NCBI GenBank assembly: GCA_015075445.1
Contig: JABTUJ010000018.1
Span: 96,525 to 160,524, forward strand
DNA: 64,000 bases
Origin: Verrucomicrobiales bacterium
GTDB taxonomy: Bacteria > Verrucomicrobiota > Verrucomicrobiia > Limisphaerales > J093
Reading direction: 5' to 3'
Shown: piece after piece, positions 9,900 to 19,045 of the stretch
Layout: each line of letters starts with the position of its first letter
How positions within the stretch are numbered: position 1 is the stretch's first letter
Made by a program: the position numbers and the translations under genes
The notes under the pieces: model-generated
The model's input: only the letters and a program-made list of their open reading frames with translations
Databases searched by the model: none
Told to the model about the DNA's origin: nothing

Positions 9900-11986
9900 A
9901 GATTTACCTCACGCCGACGCCGGTCCTTTGGGCACTGTGGCTGTCTTGCACCTCGCTGGCACAGGACGCTGCCACCATTGCCAACCGCCTCCCCAATCCT
10001 TCGTTCGAGGAGGCGACCCGCGGGGACGTGCGCGGCTGGATCACGCGCGCCTGGCAGGGTGAATCCAACGGCTGCTGGTCCGTCGTGGCTCCGGGGCGAA
10101 CCGGCGATCGCTGTGTCTCGATCCGTTCCACGAAAGGCACCGACGCCGCCTGGACCGCCCGGGTGACCGTGCAGCCCGCGTCACTCTACCGGCTCTCCGG
10201 CTGGATCAAGACCCGCAAAGTCCAGGGCGCCGTCGGGGCGCTGCTCAACCTCCAGAATCTGCAACGCGTGCGGACGGGTCGCGTCACCGGCACGGCCGAC
10301 TGGACTTACGTGTCCACCGTCTTTCACACCGGCGAAGCCACGGAGGTGGAGGTCAACTGCCTGTTTGGTGGCTGGGGCCAGGCCACCGGGCAGGCCTGGT
10401 ACGATGACGTGGCGCTGGAGCTGTTGCCTGACTCGGACCAAACCGCTCCCTGGGCGGCCTTGACGATCCGGCCCGACGCACCCGCCCGGCCGTACAGCCG
10501 GATGATCTTCGGGGGTTTCATCGAACACTTCGACAGCCAGATCTACGGCGGGCTGTTCGAGCCAGGTTCGCCGCTCGCAGATGAACAGGGCTTCCGGAAG
10601 GACGTCATCGCGGCCATGAAGGAACTGAGGCTCGCGATCGTCCGCTGGCCGGGCGGGTGTTTCGCCAGCGGCTATCACTGGCAGGATGGCGTCCGCAACC
10701 CGCGCCGACCGGTCGCCGACCCGGTCTGGGGCGTCGTCGACCCGAACACCTTCGGCACGGACGAATTCGTGGCGTGGTGCCGACGGGTGGGCTGCGAGCC
10801 GTACCTCTGCACGAACGCGGGCAACGGCACGCCCGAGGAGATGCAAGCGTGGGTGGAATACTGCAACGGCGTGGAGGGCGACTACGCCCGACTGCGCCGC
10901 GCCCCGCAACACCCCGAACCACACCGGGTACGCTTCTGGAGCATTGGCAACGAGAACTGGGGCGGACACGAGATCGGCGCGCGCACACCCCAGGAGTGGG
11001 GACCGCTGGTGCGCCGCTCGGCCGAACTGATGCGCGCCGCAGACCCCGGCCTGACCCTGCTAGCCGCGGCCACGCCGGATCGCGGGTGGACCTTGCCGCT
11101 GCTCGAGACCGCCGGGCCGCTGCTCGATTATGTGGCCATCCACGAGTACTGGCTGCCGTGTTGGGGCGAGAACCTGACCCCCGATTACCTCACCTGCATC
11201 ATGCATTCCGAAGGACCGGAAAGGACGATCACCCGGGTGGTCGAGTTGCTCGCCGAAGCCCGTTGCCGCGGCCGAATCAAGATTGCGTTCGACGAATGGA
11301 ACCTCCGGGGCTGGCATCACCCCGGCTTCCCCCGCAAAGCGGTGAGTGATCCCGACGACCCGGCCGTGCGGGAATTCATCCGTGCCCGTGAGAAGAACGC
11401 GATCGCGTCGCAGTACACGATGGCGGACGCCCTGTTCTCGGCCTCGTTTCTCAACGCCTGCCTCCGCCACGCCGAGGATGTCGGCATGGCGAACATCGCC
11501 CCAATCGTAAACACCCGCGGCCCGCTGTTCGTGCACCCGACCGGCATCGTCAAACGCACCACCTTCCACACGCTGGCGCTTTATGCCAGCCAACTGGAAG
11601 CGCGGGTGGCGAAGCTCGAGGTCGAGGCCAGCTATCTCAGTCACCACCACGAAGTCATCGCCGTCGCGGATGCCATCGCCACTGTGGACCAGGACGGCCG
11701 GACGTACGCGCTGGCCCTGGTGAATCGGCACCCGACCAAAGCCCTGACCTGCACCCTCAGGCTGGGCGAGGTCCCCCTGGAAGGTATGTACGCCGCCACC
11801 GTCCTGGCCGGCGATTCAGCCGATGCGTACAACGACATCGAGCACCCCCACCGCGTCGTGCCGGTACCAACCCAACTCACCCTCAAGCAAGGCGTCGTCC
11901 AACTGCCCCCGCACTCGCTGACGATCCTGAAGGTGGCTGAGCCCGGCGACAACAGACGAGCCACCTCGCACAAGACAGGCGAATAG
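9896..11986 (+). CDS. Secreted GH51 alpha-L-arabinofuranosidase with N-terminal CBM-like domain
   Basis: A 696-residue exported enzyme releasing terminal alpha-L-arabinofuranose from arabinan or arabinoxylan. The signal peptide is MKIYLTPTPVLWALWLSCTS. Residues of about 27-175 are a CBM4/9-like jelly roll (NRLPNPSFEEATRGDVRGW). The GH51 barrel begins SRMIFGGFIEHFDSQIYGGL, includes VRWPGGCFASGYHWQDGV, and has the acid/base Glu in GNENWG (E353) and the nucleophile Glu in FDEWNL (E467). A C-terminal beta domain follows. The start codon overlaps the preceding stop (ATGA), indicating coupled expression. With the rhamnonate dehydratase nearby, this fits degradation of pectin side chains such as rhamnogalacturonan-linked arabinan (inference). 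Confidence 0.93.
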   Translation: MKIYLTPTPVLWALWLSCTSLAQDAATIANRLPNPSFEEATRGDVRGWITRAWQGESNGCWSVVAPGRTGDRCVSIRSTKGTDAAWTARVTVQPASLYRLSGWIKTRKVQGAVGALLNLQNLQRVRTGRVTGTADWTYVSTVFHTGEATEVEVNCLFGGWGQATGQAWYDDVALELLPDSDQTAPWAALTIRPDAPARPYSRMIFGGFIEHFDSQIYGGLFEPGSPLADEQGFRKDVIAAMKELRLAIVRWPGGCFASGYHWQDGVRNPRRPVADPVWGVVDPNTFGTDEFVAWCRRVGCEPYLCTNAGNGTPEEMQAWVEYCNGVEGDYARLRRAPQHPEPHRVRFWSIGNENWGGHEIGARTPQEWGPLVRRSAELMRAADPGLTLLAAATPDRGWTLPLLETAGPLLDYVAIHEYWLPCWGENLTPDYLTCIMHSEGPERTITRVVELLAEARCRGRIKIAFDEWNLRGWHHPGFPRKAVSDPDDPAVREFIRAREKNAIASQYTMADALFSASFLNACLRHAEDVGMANIAPIVNTRGPLFVHPTGIVKRTTFHTLALYASQLEARVAKLEVEASYLSHHHEVIAVADAIATVDQDGRTYALALVNRHPTKALTCTLRLGEVPLEGMYAATVLAGDSADAYNDIEHPHRVVPVPTQLTLKQGVVQLPPHSLTILKVAEPGDNRRATSHKTGE

Positions 11987-12069
11987 GGACAGACGAATGC
12001 CGACAGCCGAATCCTGAGCTACCCGCCCTCCATTCGTCTGTCCCCATTCGTCTGTCCCCATTCGTCTGT
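11987..12069. repeat. Short tandem plus inverted repeat after the GH51 gene
   Basis: The 14-mer CATTCGTCTGTCCC occurs three times head to tail from about 12032 (last copy incomplete), and its reverse complement GGGACAGACGAATG lies at 11988-12001. The strand can therefore fold into a hairpin with alternative registers. It sits immediately after the GH51 stop and may act as a terminator or be a degenerate mobile palindrome; no U-tract is visible. Confidence 0.7.
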
Positions 12070-12133
12070 GAGTACCGCGGCCACTTTCCGCTTGCTTTCG
12101 GGGCCGGTTCCATGGGTTAAGCACCCCGCGCTG

Positions 12134-13429
12134 ATGAAAGATATTGTGCCTGCCCCGCCGCCGGTGGTCCGGAACGATTTCGCGAACGTCCAGGCGTTGT
12201 TCCAACGCTATGTGGTGCCCAGCTACGGCCGCTTCGACCTGGCCTTCGTCCGCGGCGCCGGCAGCGAGCTGTGGGATGTCCATGGCCGTCGCTACCTCGA
12301 CCTCGGCGGCGGCATCGCCGTGAACTGCCTGGGCCACGCGTCGCCCGACCTCACCGCGGCCCTGATCGAGCAATCGCGCCAGCTCCTGCACATCTCGAAC
12401 CTCTACTACCACGAGCCGCAAGGTCGGCTGGCGCAGGCGCTGGTCCGGCGCATCGGCCCCGGCAAGGTCTTCTTCGCGAACAGCGGCGGCGAGGCCAACG
12501 AAGGCCTCTACAAGCTCGCCCGGCGGTTCGGCCACGACGAGGGCCGCTTCGAGATCCTGACGGCCTTCAACTCGTTCCATGGCCGCACGCTCGCGGGCAT
12601 CGCGGCGACGGGCCAGGACAAGGTCAAGCACGGCTTCGAGCCCATGGTGCCGGGCTTCCGGCATGTGCCCTACAACGATCTCGCCGCCGTGCGCGCCGCC
12701 CTTTCGCCGGCCACCGTCGCCGTCCTCATCGAAGGCGTGCAAGGTGAAGGCGGCATCACGCCCGCCACGCCCGAATACCTGCTGGGCCTCCGCGCCCTCT
12801 GCGACGAGAAGAAGCTGCTCCTGCTCATGGACGGCGTTCAGTGCGGCCATTTTCGCACCGGCCGGTTCCAGAGTTTCCAGCGGTTGCTCGAGGGGGTTCC
12901 GGGCAGCGAACGCTTTCTGCCGGACGGCGTCTCGATGGCAAAGTCCCTCGGGGGCGGCTTCCCCATCGGCGCCTTCTGGGTGCGCGAACCGCACGCGGAC
13001 CTGCTCGGGCCGGGCATGCACGCCACGACCTACGGTGGCACCCCCCTGGCCTGCACGGTCGCCTTGAAGGTCCTGGAAGTGATCGAGCGCGACGGCCTCG
13101 AGGCCAATGCGCGCAACCTGGGCGCCTGGCTGAAGGCCGGGCTCGAACAGCTCGCCGCCGAGTTCCCGCAAGTGATCGTGAATGTCCGCGGTCTCGGTCT
13201 GATGCTCGGGTTTGAGCTCGCCCCGAAGGAGCGCGTGCCGGGTCTGGCGGGCGGGGCCAAGCCGGCCGCGGCCCAGTTCGTGGACCTTCTGCACGCGGCG
13301 GGCGTGCTCACCGTCCCGGCGGGTCCGCAGGTGGTGCGGCTGCTGCCGGCGCTGAACCTGACGCAGGCCCACGCCGAGGAAGGCCTCGCGACCATCCGGT
13401 CCGTGGCCGCGTCCGTTCTGCGGAGTTGA
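12134..13429 (+). CDS. argD: Class III aminotransferase, acetylornithine transaminase-like
   Basis: A 431-residue PLP enzyme expected to convert N-acetylglutamate semialdehyde to N2-acetylornithine in arginine synthesis. The ATG at 12134 is preferred over an in-frame GTG 22 codons upstream because homology starts at NDFANVQALFQRYVVPSYGR. Fold type I blocks are visible: YLDLGGGIAVNCLGH, the PLP-phosphate loop FANSGGEANE, FHGRTLAGIAATGQ, and the Schiff-base Lys in SMAKSLGGGFPIGAFW. The usual DEVQxGxGRTG segment reads MDGVQCGHFRTGRF: the PLP-N1 Asp is retained, but the following Glu is Gly. Related class III enzymes (ornithine or 4-aminobutyrate transaminases) cannot be excluded, because no other arg gene is adjacent. 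Confidence 0.82.
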   Translation: MKDIVPAPPPVVRNDFANVQALFQRYVVPSYGRFDLAFVRGAGSELWDVHGRRYLDLGGGIAVNCLGHASPDLTAALIEQSRQLLHISNLYYHEPQGRLAQALVRRIGPGKVFFANSGGEANEGLYKLARRFGHDEGRFEILTAFNSFHGRTLAGIAATGQDKVKHGFEPMVPGFRHVPYNDLAAVRAALSPATVAVLIEGVQGEGGITPATPEYLLGLRALCDEKKLLLLMDGVQCGHFRTGRFQSFQRLLEGVPGSERFLPDGVSMAKSLGGGFPIGAFWVREPHADLLGPGMHATTYGGTPLACTVALKVLEVIERDGLEANARNLGAWLKAGLEQLAAEFPQVIVNVRGLGLMLGFELAPKERVPGLAGGAKPAAAQFVDLLHAAGVLTVPAGPQVVRLLPALNLTQAHAEEGLATIRSVAASVLRS

Positions 13430-13494
13430 CCGACGCGGCTGAAACCGGTTCGCTGGTCGCGGTCCGCGCGGCTGGTGCGCGGGCGCTCTGATCC

Positions 13495-15741
13495 GTGTCG
13501 ACTATGGAACCCCGCATCGAACCCCGCCCGGCCCCCCGGCTGCAAACGCTGCCCTCCGACGAGGTGCGCCAGGTCATGTGGCGCTACGCCGACCGTTTTG
13601 AACTGCATCTGCTGGTGCAGGCCGCTCGCGGCGTGGCCCGTGGCCCGGTGGCCCGGCTCGTCGCCGAGGGCGGCCGCAACACGCACGAATGGACGCCCGC
13701 CAAGGCCGCCTTGCTGCAGCACTTCGACGACAGCGGCATCACCGCGGCTTTCCTGGATCCGGCGGAAGGCGGGTTCATCGAGGGCCCGAAGAACCTCGTG
13801 CTCGCGCTGATCGCCTTCGAGTTGTCCTGGGTGGACGCCGGGGCCGCCACGTGCAGCCTGGCGGGCAATCTCGGCCTTGCCCCCCTCCATGAACGGGGCA
13901 CACCCGAGCAGCGGGCCCGCTATGTGGCGGGGGCGGCGCCCGTGAAACCCGGCGAGCAACGGCCACAAGTCCGGGCCGCCTTCGCCCTGACGGAGCCGTT
14001 GCCGTTTGTGGGCGTGGAGACCGGCCTGCTGGCGGGCAAGGTGCGGGTGGCCGAGTGGCGCGAGGGCCAGGAACCCATCCTGCAAGTGGACAAGCGCGGC
14101 CGGTTCATCACGAACATGGGCTTTGCGAATGTCGTGACCGCCGCCGTGGATTCGGACGACCCGCGGATCAAGGGCAGTTGCATGGTCATTCTCGAGGCGG
14201 GCGATCCCGGCACGTGGGATCCGGGCACGCCCACCAAGAAGCTCGTCCACCAGTTGTCCTCGACCAACGATCCGGTCTTCAATCTGCGCGTGCCGGCCCA
14301 CCGGATCGTGGGCGGTTACACCCTCAAGGACGGCGTCCTGATCCCCAACTACACCCACGCCGCGATCATCGAGGCCGTGTTCCGCCGCACCCGCGTCACC
14401 GTCGGCCTGATGACCGCCGCCAAGCTGCTGTCGGCCGTTGAACCGGTCATCCTCTATCAGCGACGCCGGTTCCGCGGGGGCGAAGGCGGGCCGGGCAGTC
14501 CGCGCTATGAACTCGGCCTGCAACAGAAGGAAGACGTGCTGCATCGGCTCGTCGACATCTGGGCGGCGGGCGAGGCCAGCGCGTCCCTCGGCTTCGAGGC
14601 GGCCCGCCTCTTCGACACGCTCGACCCCCTCGAGCGGGAGAAGGACCGGTTCCTGACCGAGCGGGGTCTCACGGGGCGGGCGGCGTTCAAGGAACTGTCC
14701 ACCAAGAACCAGGCCGCGCTCGAGCTGCTCGGGATCACGGCCCAGCCGGTGGGGGCGCGGGACCTGAACCGCCAGGCCGCCCTCGAGGCCGATCCGCTCG
14801 TGCGCTTTGTCCTGCTTGATGCGCTGGCCAACGTGCTCTGTCCGGCCTGCAAACTCTGGAACACCGGCCATGGCGCCACCATGATGCGGGAGGCGGTCAG
14901 CCTCATGGGCGGCTACGGCGTCACCGAGGATTGTCCGGGCTTCCTGGGCCAGAAGTGGATGGACGCCCAACTCGAGGCGACCTACGAAGGTCCCGAAGCC
15001 GTCCAGCGCCTGCAGCTCTCGCTCACGATGACCCACGAGCTGTTCCGCGCCCAGTTCGCGCAGTGGATCGCCGACATGCGCCGCCTCGCCAGCGAACGGC
15101 CCGGCACGGGCGCCTGCACACTGGCCACCGCCATGCAGCTCTGGCATTGGACCCTCGACTACGTGCTCAACGCCAAGGACGCCGACGGCGACAAGCTCTA
15201 TCACAAGGCCCGCCAGGGGGTGACCTTCCCGCTCGCCGACGCCCTGTGCTGGCTGCTCGCCGCCCGGCAATTCATCCTCGACGTGCTCGAACTGGAGACC
15301 CGTGGCCCCGCCAACCCCGCGCTGGCCGAGGGTCTGCCCGGGACGGTGGCCTTCTTCACCGACCTCTGTCACGTGCAGGCGGCCCGCGCGGCTGGTGAGG
15401 TGGGTCGCGTGTGTGCCGAACTGGTCCACGGCTACCACCGGCATCCCGCGTGGGACGAGACCAGTTGCCACGCCTGCTACCAGGCCCAGGAACTCGAATC
15501 GCTCGAGGGCATCATCCCCGGGATCGACAGCGCCGCGCGCTCCTATGCCGACGTGACCGAGCCCGGCGAAACGCACCCGCTGAAGGCGGGTCCCTGCGCC
15601 ACGTTCACCGGCCGCGAGGCGTTCGTCTGGCTGCGTCTTAAACTCGATGGCTGCCTGACCGGCTGCCGGCTGGCCAAGGACCGCGCCGCGGAGGCGCTGA
15701 CAAACGTTATGACCCGCGAGGCGCTGGATTATCCTTCCTAG
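13495..15741 (+). CDS. Acyl-CoA dehydrogenase family protein
   Basis: A 748-residue flavoenzyme of the acyl-CoA dehydrogenase superfamily, longer than the usual 380-600 residues. Recognisable parts are the middle beta-domain (AAFALTEPLPFVGVETG, then FITNMGFANVVTAAV) and the C-terminal helical domain with MREAVSLMGGYGVTEDCPG and LEATYEGPEAVQRLQLS; the Glu of YEGPE is the expected catalytic base position. The extra C-terminal 200 residues resemble the extension of long-chain and DNA-repair-type (AidB-like) members. The start is uncertain between GTG 13495 and ATG 13504. It lies 65 bp after argD on the same strand, so it could be in the same transcript, but the acyl substrate cannot be read from sequence. 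Confidence 0.82.
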   Translation: MSTMEPRIEPRPAPRLQTLPSDEVRQVMWRYADRFELHLLVQAARGVARGPVARLVAEGGRNTHEWTPAKAALLQHFDDSGITAAFLDPAEGGFIEGPKNLVLALIAFELSWVDAGAATCSLAGNLGLAPLHERGTPEQRARYVAGAAPVKPGEQRPQVRAAFALTEPLPFVGVETGLLAGKVRVAEWREGQEPILQVDKRGRFITNMGFANVVTAAVDSDDPRIKGSCMVILEAGDPGTWDPGTPTKKLVHQLSSTNDPVFNLRVPAHRIVGGYTLKDGVLIPNYTHAAIIEAVFRRTRVTVGLMTAAKLLSAVEPVILYQRRRFRGGEGGPGSPRYELGLQQKEDVLHRLVDIWAAGEASASLGFEAARLFDTLDPLEREKDRFLTERGLTGRAAFKELSTKNQAALELLGITAQPVGARDLNRQAALEADPLVRFVLLDALANVLCPACKLWNTGHGATMMREAVSLMGGYGVTEDCPGFLGQKWMDAQLEATYEGPEAVQRLQLSLTMTHELFRAQFAQWIADMRRLASERPGTGACTLATAMQLWHWTLDYVLNAKDADGDKLYHKARQGVTFPLADALCWLLAARQFILDVLELETRGPANPALAEGLPGTVAFFTDLCHVQAARAAGEVGRVCAELVHGYHRHPAWDETSCHACYQAQELESLEGIIPGIDSAARSYADVTEPGETHPLKAGPCATFTGREAFVWLRLKLDGCLTGCRLAKDRAAEALTNVMTREALDYPS

Positions 15742-15766
15742 ACTCGTCATGAAACCACGACAGACT

Positions 15767-15836
15767 GTAGGCGCCGACGTGAGGAGGCGTTGGGGGCCAG
15801 GGGCAATACCCTTCGCCTCCTCACGTTGGCGCCTAC
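15767..15836. repeat. REPIN-like palindrome, copy 1
   Basis: Arms of 23 bp, left starting GTAGGCGCCGACGTGAGGAG (15767-15789) and right (15814-15836) its reverse complement with one mismatch, around a 24-bp spacer. It lies in the 146-bp gap between the acyl-CoA dehydrogenase and pgsA. Further copies are at 22554, 31252, 34571 and 43675. Confidence 0.92.
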
Positions 15837-15887
15837 GGTGGGTATGCGGTTTCCGGGTTCGACCGTAATCGAAGCGGACGTGGCGGC

Positions 15888-16457
15888 ATGACTCTGGCCA
15901 ACAAGATCACCATCGCGCGCATCCTGCTGGTGCCGGTGTTCGTCATCGAGTTGCTGAACTACACCGGCGGCGGGGGTGAGGTGCACCGGTGGATCGCGTT
16001 GGGGGTTTTTCTCCTGGCGGCCATTGGGGACGGTGTGGACGGCTTTGTGGCCCGGCGCTTTCACCAGAAGACGGAGCTGGGGGCCCTGCTGGATCCATTG
16101 GCGGACAAACTCCTGCTGGTCCTCGGCCTGATCATCCTGACGTTGGACACCCAGTCGCGACTGGACCGGATCCCGCTCTGGCTGACCGCGACGGTATTGG
16201 CGCGGGACGTCTGTCTGGTGCTGTTGATGGTGCTGGTGGGGGCGATGAGCCACGCGGCCCGGGTGCGCCCGCATTGGACGGGCAAGGTGGCGACGGTGCT
16301 GCAGATGAGTTGCGTGGTGTGGGCGTTGCTGAAGTGGGACACCGAGTGGCTGTTCTGGCTGGCGGTCGCGGCCACGGCATTCACCGCGCTCTCCGGGCTC
16401 ATCTACCTGCCGGCCGGGTTGGCCATGGTTCGGGCCAAGGCGCCTGCGGGAGGGTGA
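15888..16457 (+). CDS. pgsA: CDP-diacylglycerol-glycerol-3-phosphate 3-phosphatidyltransferase
   Basis: A 189-residue integral membrane enzyme making phosphatidylglycerophosphate from CDP-diacylglycerol and glycerol-3-phosphate, the committed step to phosphatidylglycerol and cardiolipin. The complete CDP-alcohol phosphatidyltransferase signature is present: D48-x2-D51-G52-x2-A55-R56-x8-G65-x3-D69-x3-D73. The N-terminal MTLANKITIARILLVPVFV is typical of PgsA, and there are four to five hydrophobic segments. The 3' end overlaps the convergent histidine-kinase gene by about 59 bp. Confidence 0.93.
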   Translation: MTLANKITIARILLVPVFVIELLNYTGGGGEVHRWIALGVFLLAAIGDGVDGFVARRFHQKTELGALLDPLADKLLLVLGLIILTLDTQSRLDRIPLWLTATVLARDVCLVLLMVLVGAMSHAARVRPHWTGKVATVLQMSCVVWALLKWDTEWLFWLAVAATAFTALSGLIYLPAGLAMVRAKAPAGG

Positions 16458-17988
16458 GTCGGAAACAGGTCCAGCCCGGGCGGCTTGCTTCCAGTTCCAG
16501 GCGGCCACCATGGACGCGGACGATCTCGCGCGCCAGGCTCAACCCCAAGCCCACCCCGTCCACGCGTCGGCTGCGCGCCGCATCGACGCGGAAGAAGCGG
16601 TCGAACACCCGCGCCTGGTCGCCTGTGGGGATGCCCGGCCCCGTGTTCCAGACGGTGAGGTCGAGTGCGGCGTCGCGGCCTTTCAGCGTGAGCCCCACGC
16701 GGCCGCCGGGCTCGTTATAGGTGACGGCGTTGTGGAGCAGGTTCAGCAACGCCTGCCGCAGGAGGGACGCCTCCGCGTCCACGACCAAGTCGGGTTCGAT
16801 CTCCCAATCTGATTCGAGCCCGGCGGCTTCGACCACATCCTGGAAATCCTCGAGCCAGCGCCGGAGTTCAGTGCTCAGCGGCACGGGTTCCCGGGTTTGG
16901 GCCAGTTGACCGGCGTCGGCCTGGGCCAGCAGCAGAAGGCCGCGAGTGATGGTCTTGAGACGCTGCGTCTCCTCGAGCAGACCGGCGAACACCCGTTGCT
17001 CAGGCGAACCGGCGCTGGCGGATTGGAGGGCCTGCTCCAACTCGCCCTGCATCACGGCCAGCGGCGTGCGGAGCTCGTGTGACGCGTCGGAGCTGAAGCG
17101 GGTGGCCTGCCGGAAGCTGGCTTCGAGGCGATCCATCATGCCGTTGAGCACCTGGATCAGCCGTGCGATCTCCGGGTCTTCGGCGGAGGCGGGGATCCTC
17201 TGGTCCAGTCCATGCGCGGTCACGCGTTCGGCCGTGCGGGCGATGATGCGGAGGGGTCGCATCGCGCGTCCGGCGACGATCCAGCCTCCCGAGCCGACGG
17301 CCAGGAGAGCGAGGGGCAAGGTCCAGAGGAAGGCCGCGCCCAAGCGGTTCAATTCGACCTGTAGCTCGGTCTGGTTCAGGCCGAGGAACAGGCGCTCGGC
17401 GTCGTGACCGAACACTCCGAAGCGCCACACGGACTCCCCGGCGGTCGCCGAGAGGAAGCGCGGGAGTTTGGAGAAGGGCGAGGGGGGCAGGGCACCGCCC
17501 CGCAGCCGTCCCGGTCCTGGTCCAAAACCGCGGCCGGCTCGAGCGCCGGGCGTCCAGGGCGGGCCGCGCGGCCCGCCGGGAAAGGGATCAGCCACCATGT
17601 TCTCCCGCCGGGCGCGGTCGAGCTCTGCGGGCGTGGCTTGGGGATCGTCCTCGAGCGGCAGGTCCAGTGTGGCGGGGTCCAGATCGTCCGGCCAGTGCGG
17701 CGACCGGTACCGCTGCGTGCCGTCCACGCTGCCAACGCGCACCAGCACCTGCTCGCGCCGGTCCGCACCGAAGACGGATTCCACCACCGCGCCCAGCCGT
17801 TCGAAGCCACCCCGTTCACCCAGCCAGCCGGGGTGGCGGTACGCGAGCGCGCGGAGTTCGCGGTCGAGAGCGGCCAGACGTTCCCGGCAGATGAAATGCC
17901 AGGCAAGACCCCCGAAAACGACCAGCACCACGCCGGAGATCAGCGCGGACAACGCCGCAAGACGGAGCCGGAACGGAAGGGGCTTCAT
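16399..17988 (-). CDS. Two-component sensor histidine kinase
   Basis: A 529-residue inner-membrane kinase from the ATG at 17988, 4 bp after the response-regulator stop; a GTG five codons upstream also fits. The first TM segment is at about residues 10-33 and the second at 218-240. Between them lies a periplasmic domain with a low-complexity Gly/Pro/Arg stretch. HAMP follows, then HisKA with phospho-acceptor His near residue 304 in FSSDASHELRTPLAVMQGEL, an N-box (LLNLLHNAVTYNEPGG) and G-boxes (NTGPGIP, GVGLGLSLAREIVRVHGG). It partners the adjacent OmpR-type regulator. The signal is unknown; this arrangement resembles CusS-type kinases, so a metal or envelope cue is possible (inference). Confidence 0.93.
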   Translation of the reverse strand: MKPLPFRLRLAALSALISGVVLVVFGGLAWHFICRERLAALDRELRALAYRHPGWLGERGGFERLGAVVESVFGADRREQVLVRVGSVDGTQRYRSPHWPDDLDPATLDLPLEDDPQATPAELDRARRENMVADPFPGGPRGPPWTPGARAGRGFGPGPGRLRGGALPPSPFSKLPRFLSATAGESVWRFGVFGHDAERLFLGLNQTELQVELNRLGAAFLWTLPLALLAVGSGGWIVAGRAMRPLRIIARTAERVTAHGLDQRIPASAEDPEIARLIQVLNGMMDRLEASFRQATRFSSDASHELRTPLAVMQGELEQALQSASAGSPEQRVFAGLLEETQRLKTITRGLLLLAQADAGQLAQTREPVPLSTELRRWLEDFQDVVEAAGLESDWEIEPDLVVDAEASLLRQALLNLLHNAVTYNEPGGRVGLTLKGRDAALDLTVWNTGPGIPTGDQARVFDRFFRVDAARSRRVDGVGLGLSLAREIVRVHGGRLELEASRPGWTCFRLTLPQAPWPEPWPTRPAGR

Positions 17989-17992
17989 GCGT

Positions 17993-18667
17993 TCAGTCGC
18001 CACCCTTGAGCCGGTAACCGACGCCGCGGAGGGTCTCGATCAGTTTCACGGGCGAGTCGTCGTCGACCTTCCGCCGCAGGCGCTGGATGTAGACGTCCAC
18101 CAGGTTGGTGCCGGGGTCGAAATCGTAACGCCAGACCTGCTCGCAGATCTGGGCGCGGGTGAAGACCCGCCCAGGCGAGCGGGCGAGGTACTCGAGCAGC
18201 GCGAACTCGCGGGAAGTGAGCTCGATCTTCCGGTCGCCGCGCCGGGTCTCGCGGGTGAGCAGGTTCACAGTGAGATCGCCGACCTCGAGCAGGCTTTGCG
18301 GGCGACCGGCGGCGCGGCGGACGATGGCCTGGAGCCGGGCCGTGAGTTCCTCGATGTAGAAGGGTTTGGCGAGGTAGTCGTCGGCTCCGAGGTTCAGGCC
18401 CTCGACCCGCTCGCTGAGACCACTGCGGGCGGTGAGGAGGAGGACGGGCACGCTGCGTTTCTGTTCGCGGAGCTGGCGGAGGATGCTCAGGCCGTCCCGT
18501 CCGGGCAGCATGATGTCCAGCACGAGGGCGTCGTATGCGTGGGCGGTGGCGAGGGCGTAACCCTCATCGCCATGATGGGCGACATCGACGACGAACCCCT
18601 GGGCTTCGAGTCCCTTCTGGATGAGGGACGCGATCTTCTTTTCGTCTTCGATGACCAGGATCTTCAC
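17993..18667 (-). CDS. OmpR/PhoB-family response regulator
   Basis: A 224-residue DNA-binding regulator. The start is the GTG at 18667 (VKILVIEDEKK); the open frame continues upstream only through a tandem repeat, giving a repetitive, non-homologous extension. The receiver domain has the acidic pair E8/D9, phospho-acceptor D51 in VLDIMLPG, and K101 in DDYLAKPF. The C-terminal winged helix has ELTSREFALLEYLARSPGRVF and ends DVYIQRLRRKVDDDS with IETLRGVGYRL. It is upstream of and co-directional with the sensor kinase. The upstream small secreted-protein gene is a plausible regulon member (inference). Confidence 0.94.
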   Translation of the reverse strand: MKILVIEDEKKIASLIQKGLEAQGFVVDVAHHGDEGYALATAHAYDALVLDIMLPGRDGLSILRQLREQKRSVPVLLLTARSGLSERVEGLNLGADDYLAKPFYIEELTARLQAIVRRAAGRPQSLLEVGDLTVNLLTRETRRGDRKIELTSREFALLEYLARSPGRVFTRAQICEQVWRYDFDPGTNLVDVYIQRLRRKVDDDSPVKLIETLRGVGYRLKGGD

Positions 18668-18754
18668 GGCGGACCCGGGAAATGGCAGCGGAACATGGTC
18701 GAGCGCGACGCGGTTGGTGCGCTCGAGCACGCGGCGAGGTTCCCGCCACGGTCT

Positions 18755-18890
18755 GGAACGCCGGCTGAGGGCAGCCGGCCTACACGGTGCGGAACGCCGG
18801 TTGAGGGCAGCCGGCCTACACGGTGCGGAACGCCGGTTGAGGGCAGCCGGCCTACACGGTGCGGAACGCGGCTGAGGGGCAGCCGGCCTC
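18755..18890. repeat. 36-bp tandem repeat upstream of the response regulator
   Basis: A unit beginning GGAACGCCGGTTGAGGGCAG recurs at 18755, 18791, 18827 and 18863, a 36-bp period with about 3.7 copies. Each unit contains the palindromic core GCCGGC. The array lies about 90 bp upstream of the regulator start, in its probable promoter region. Differences are confined mainly to the last, shorter copy. Confidence 0.88.
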
Positions 18891-19045
18891 AGGATGAGGG
18901 AGTGGGTCACGGGCTGCGCCGGTTAGGCGCCGCGTGCCCCCACGCGGCGGGGCTGGTTCTCACGAGCACCGCGCTGACTAGGTCCCTCGGCGTTGCGGGA
19001 CGCGGACGGCGGCGCGGGCGCCGCCGTCCACGCGTGCAGGGGGGT

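Noticed and set aside
13030..15750. 906-codon minus-strand frame opposite argD and the acyl-CoA dehydrogenase
   Set aside because: Shadow of the plus-strand genes, which carry clear family motifs.
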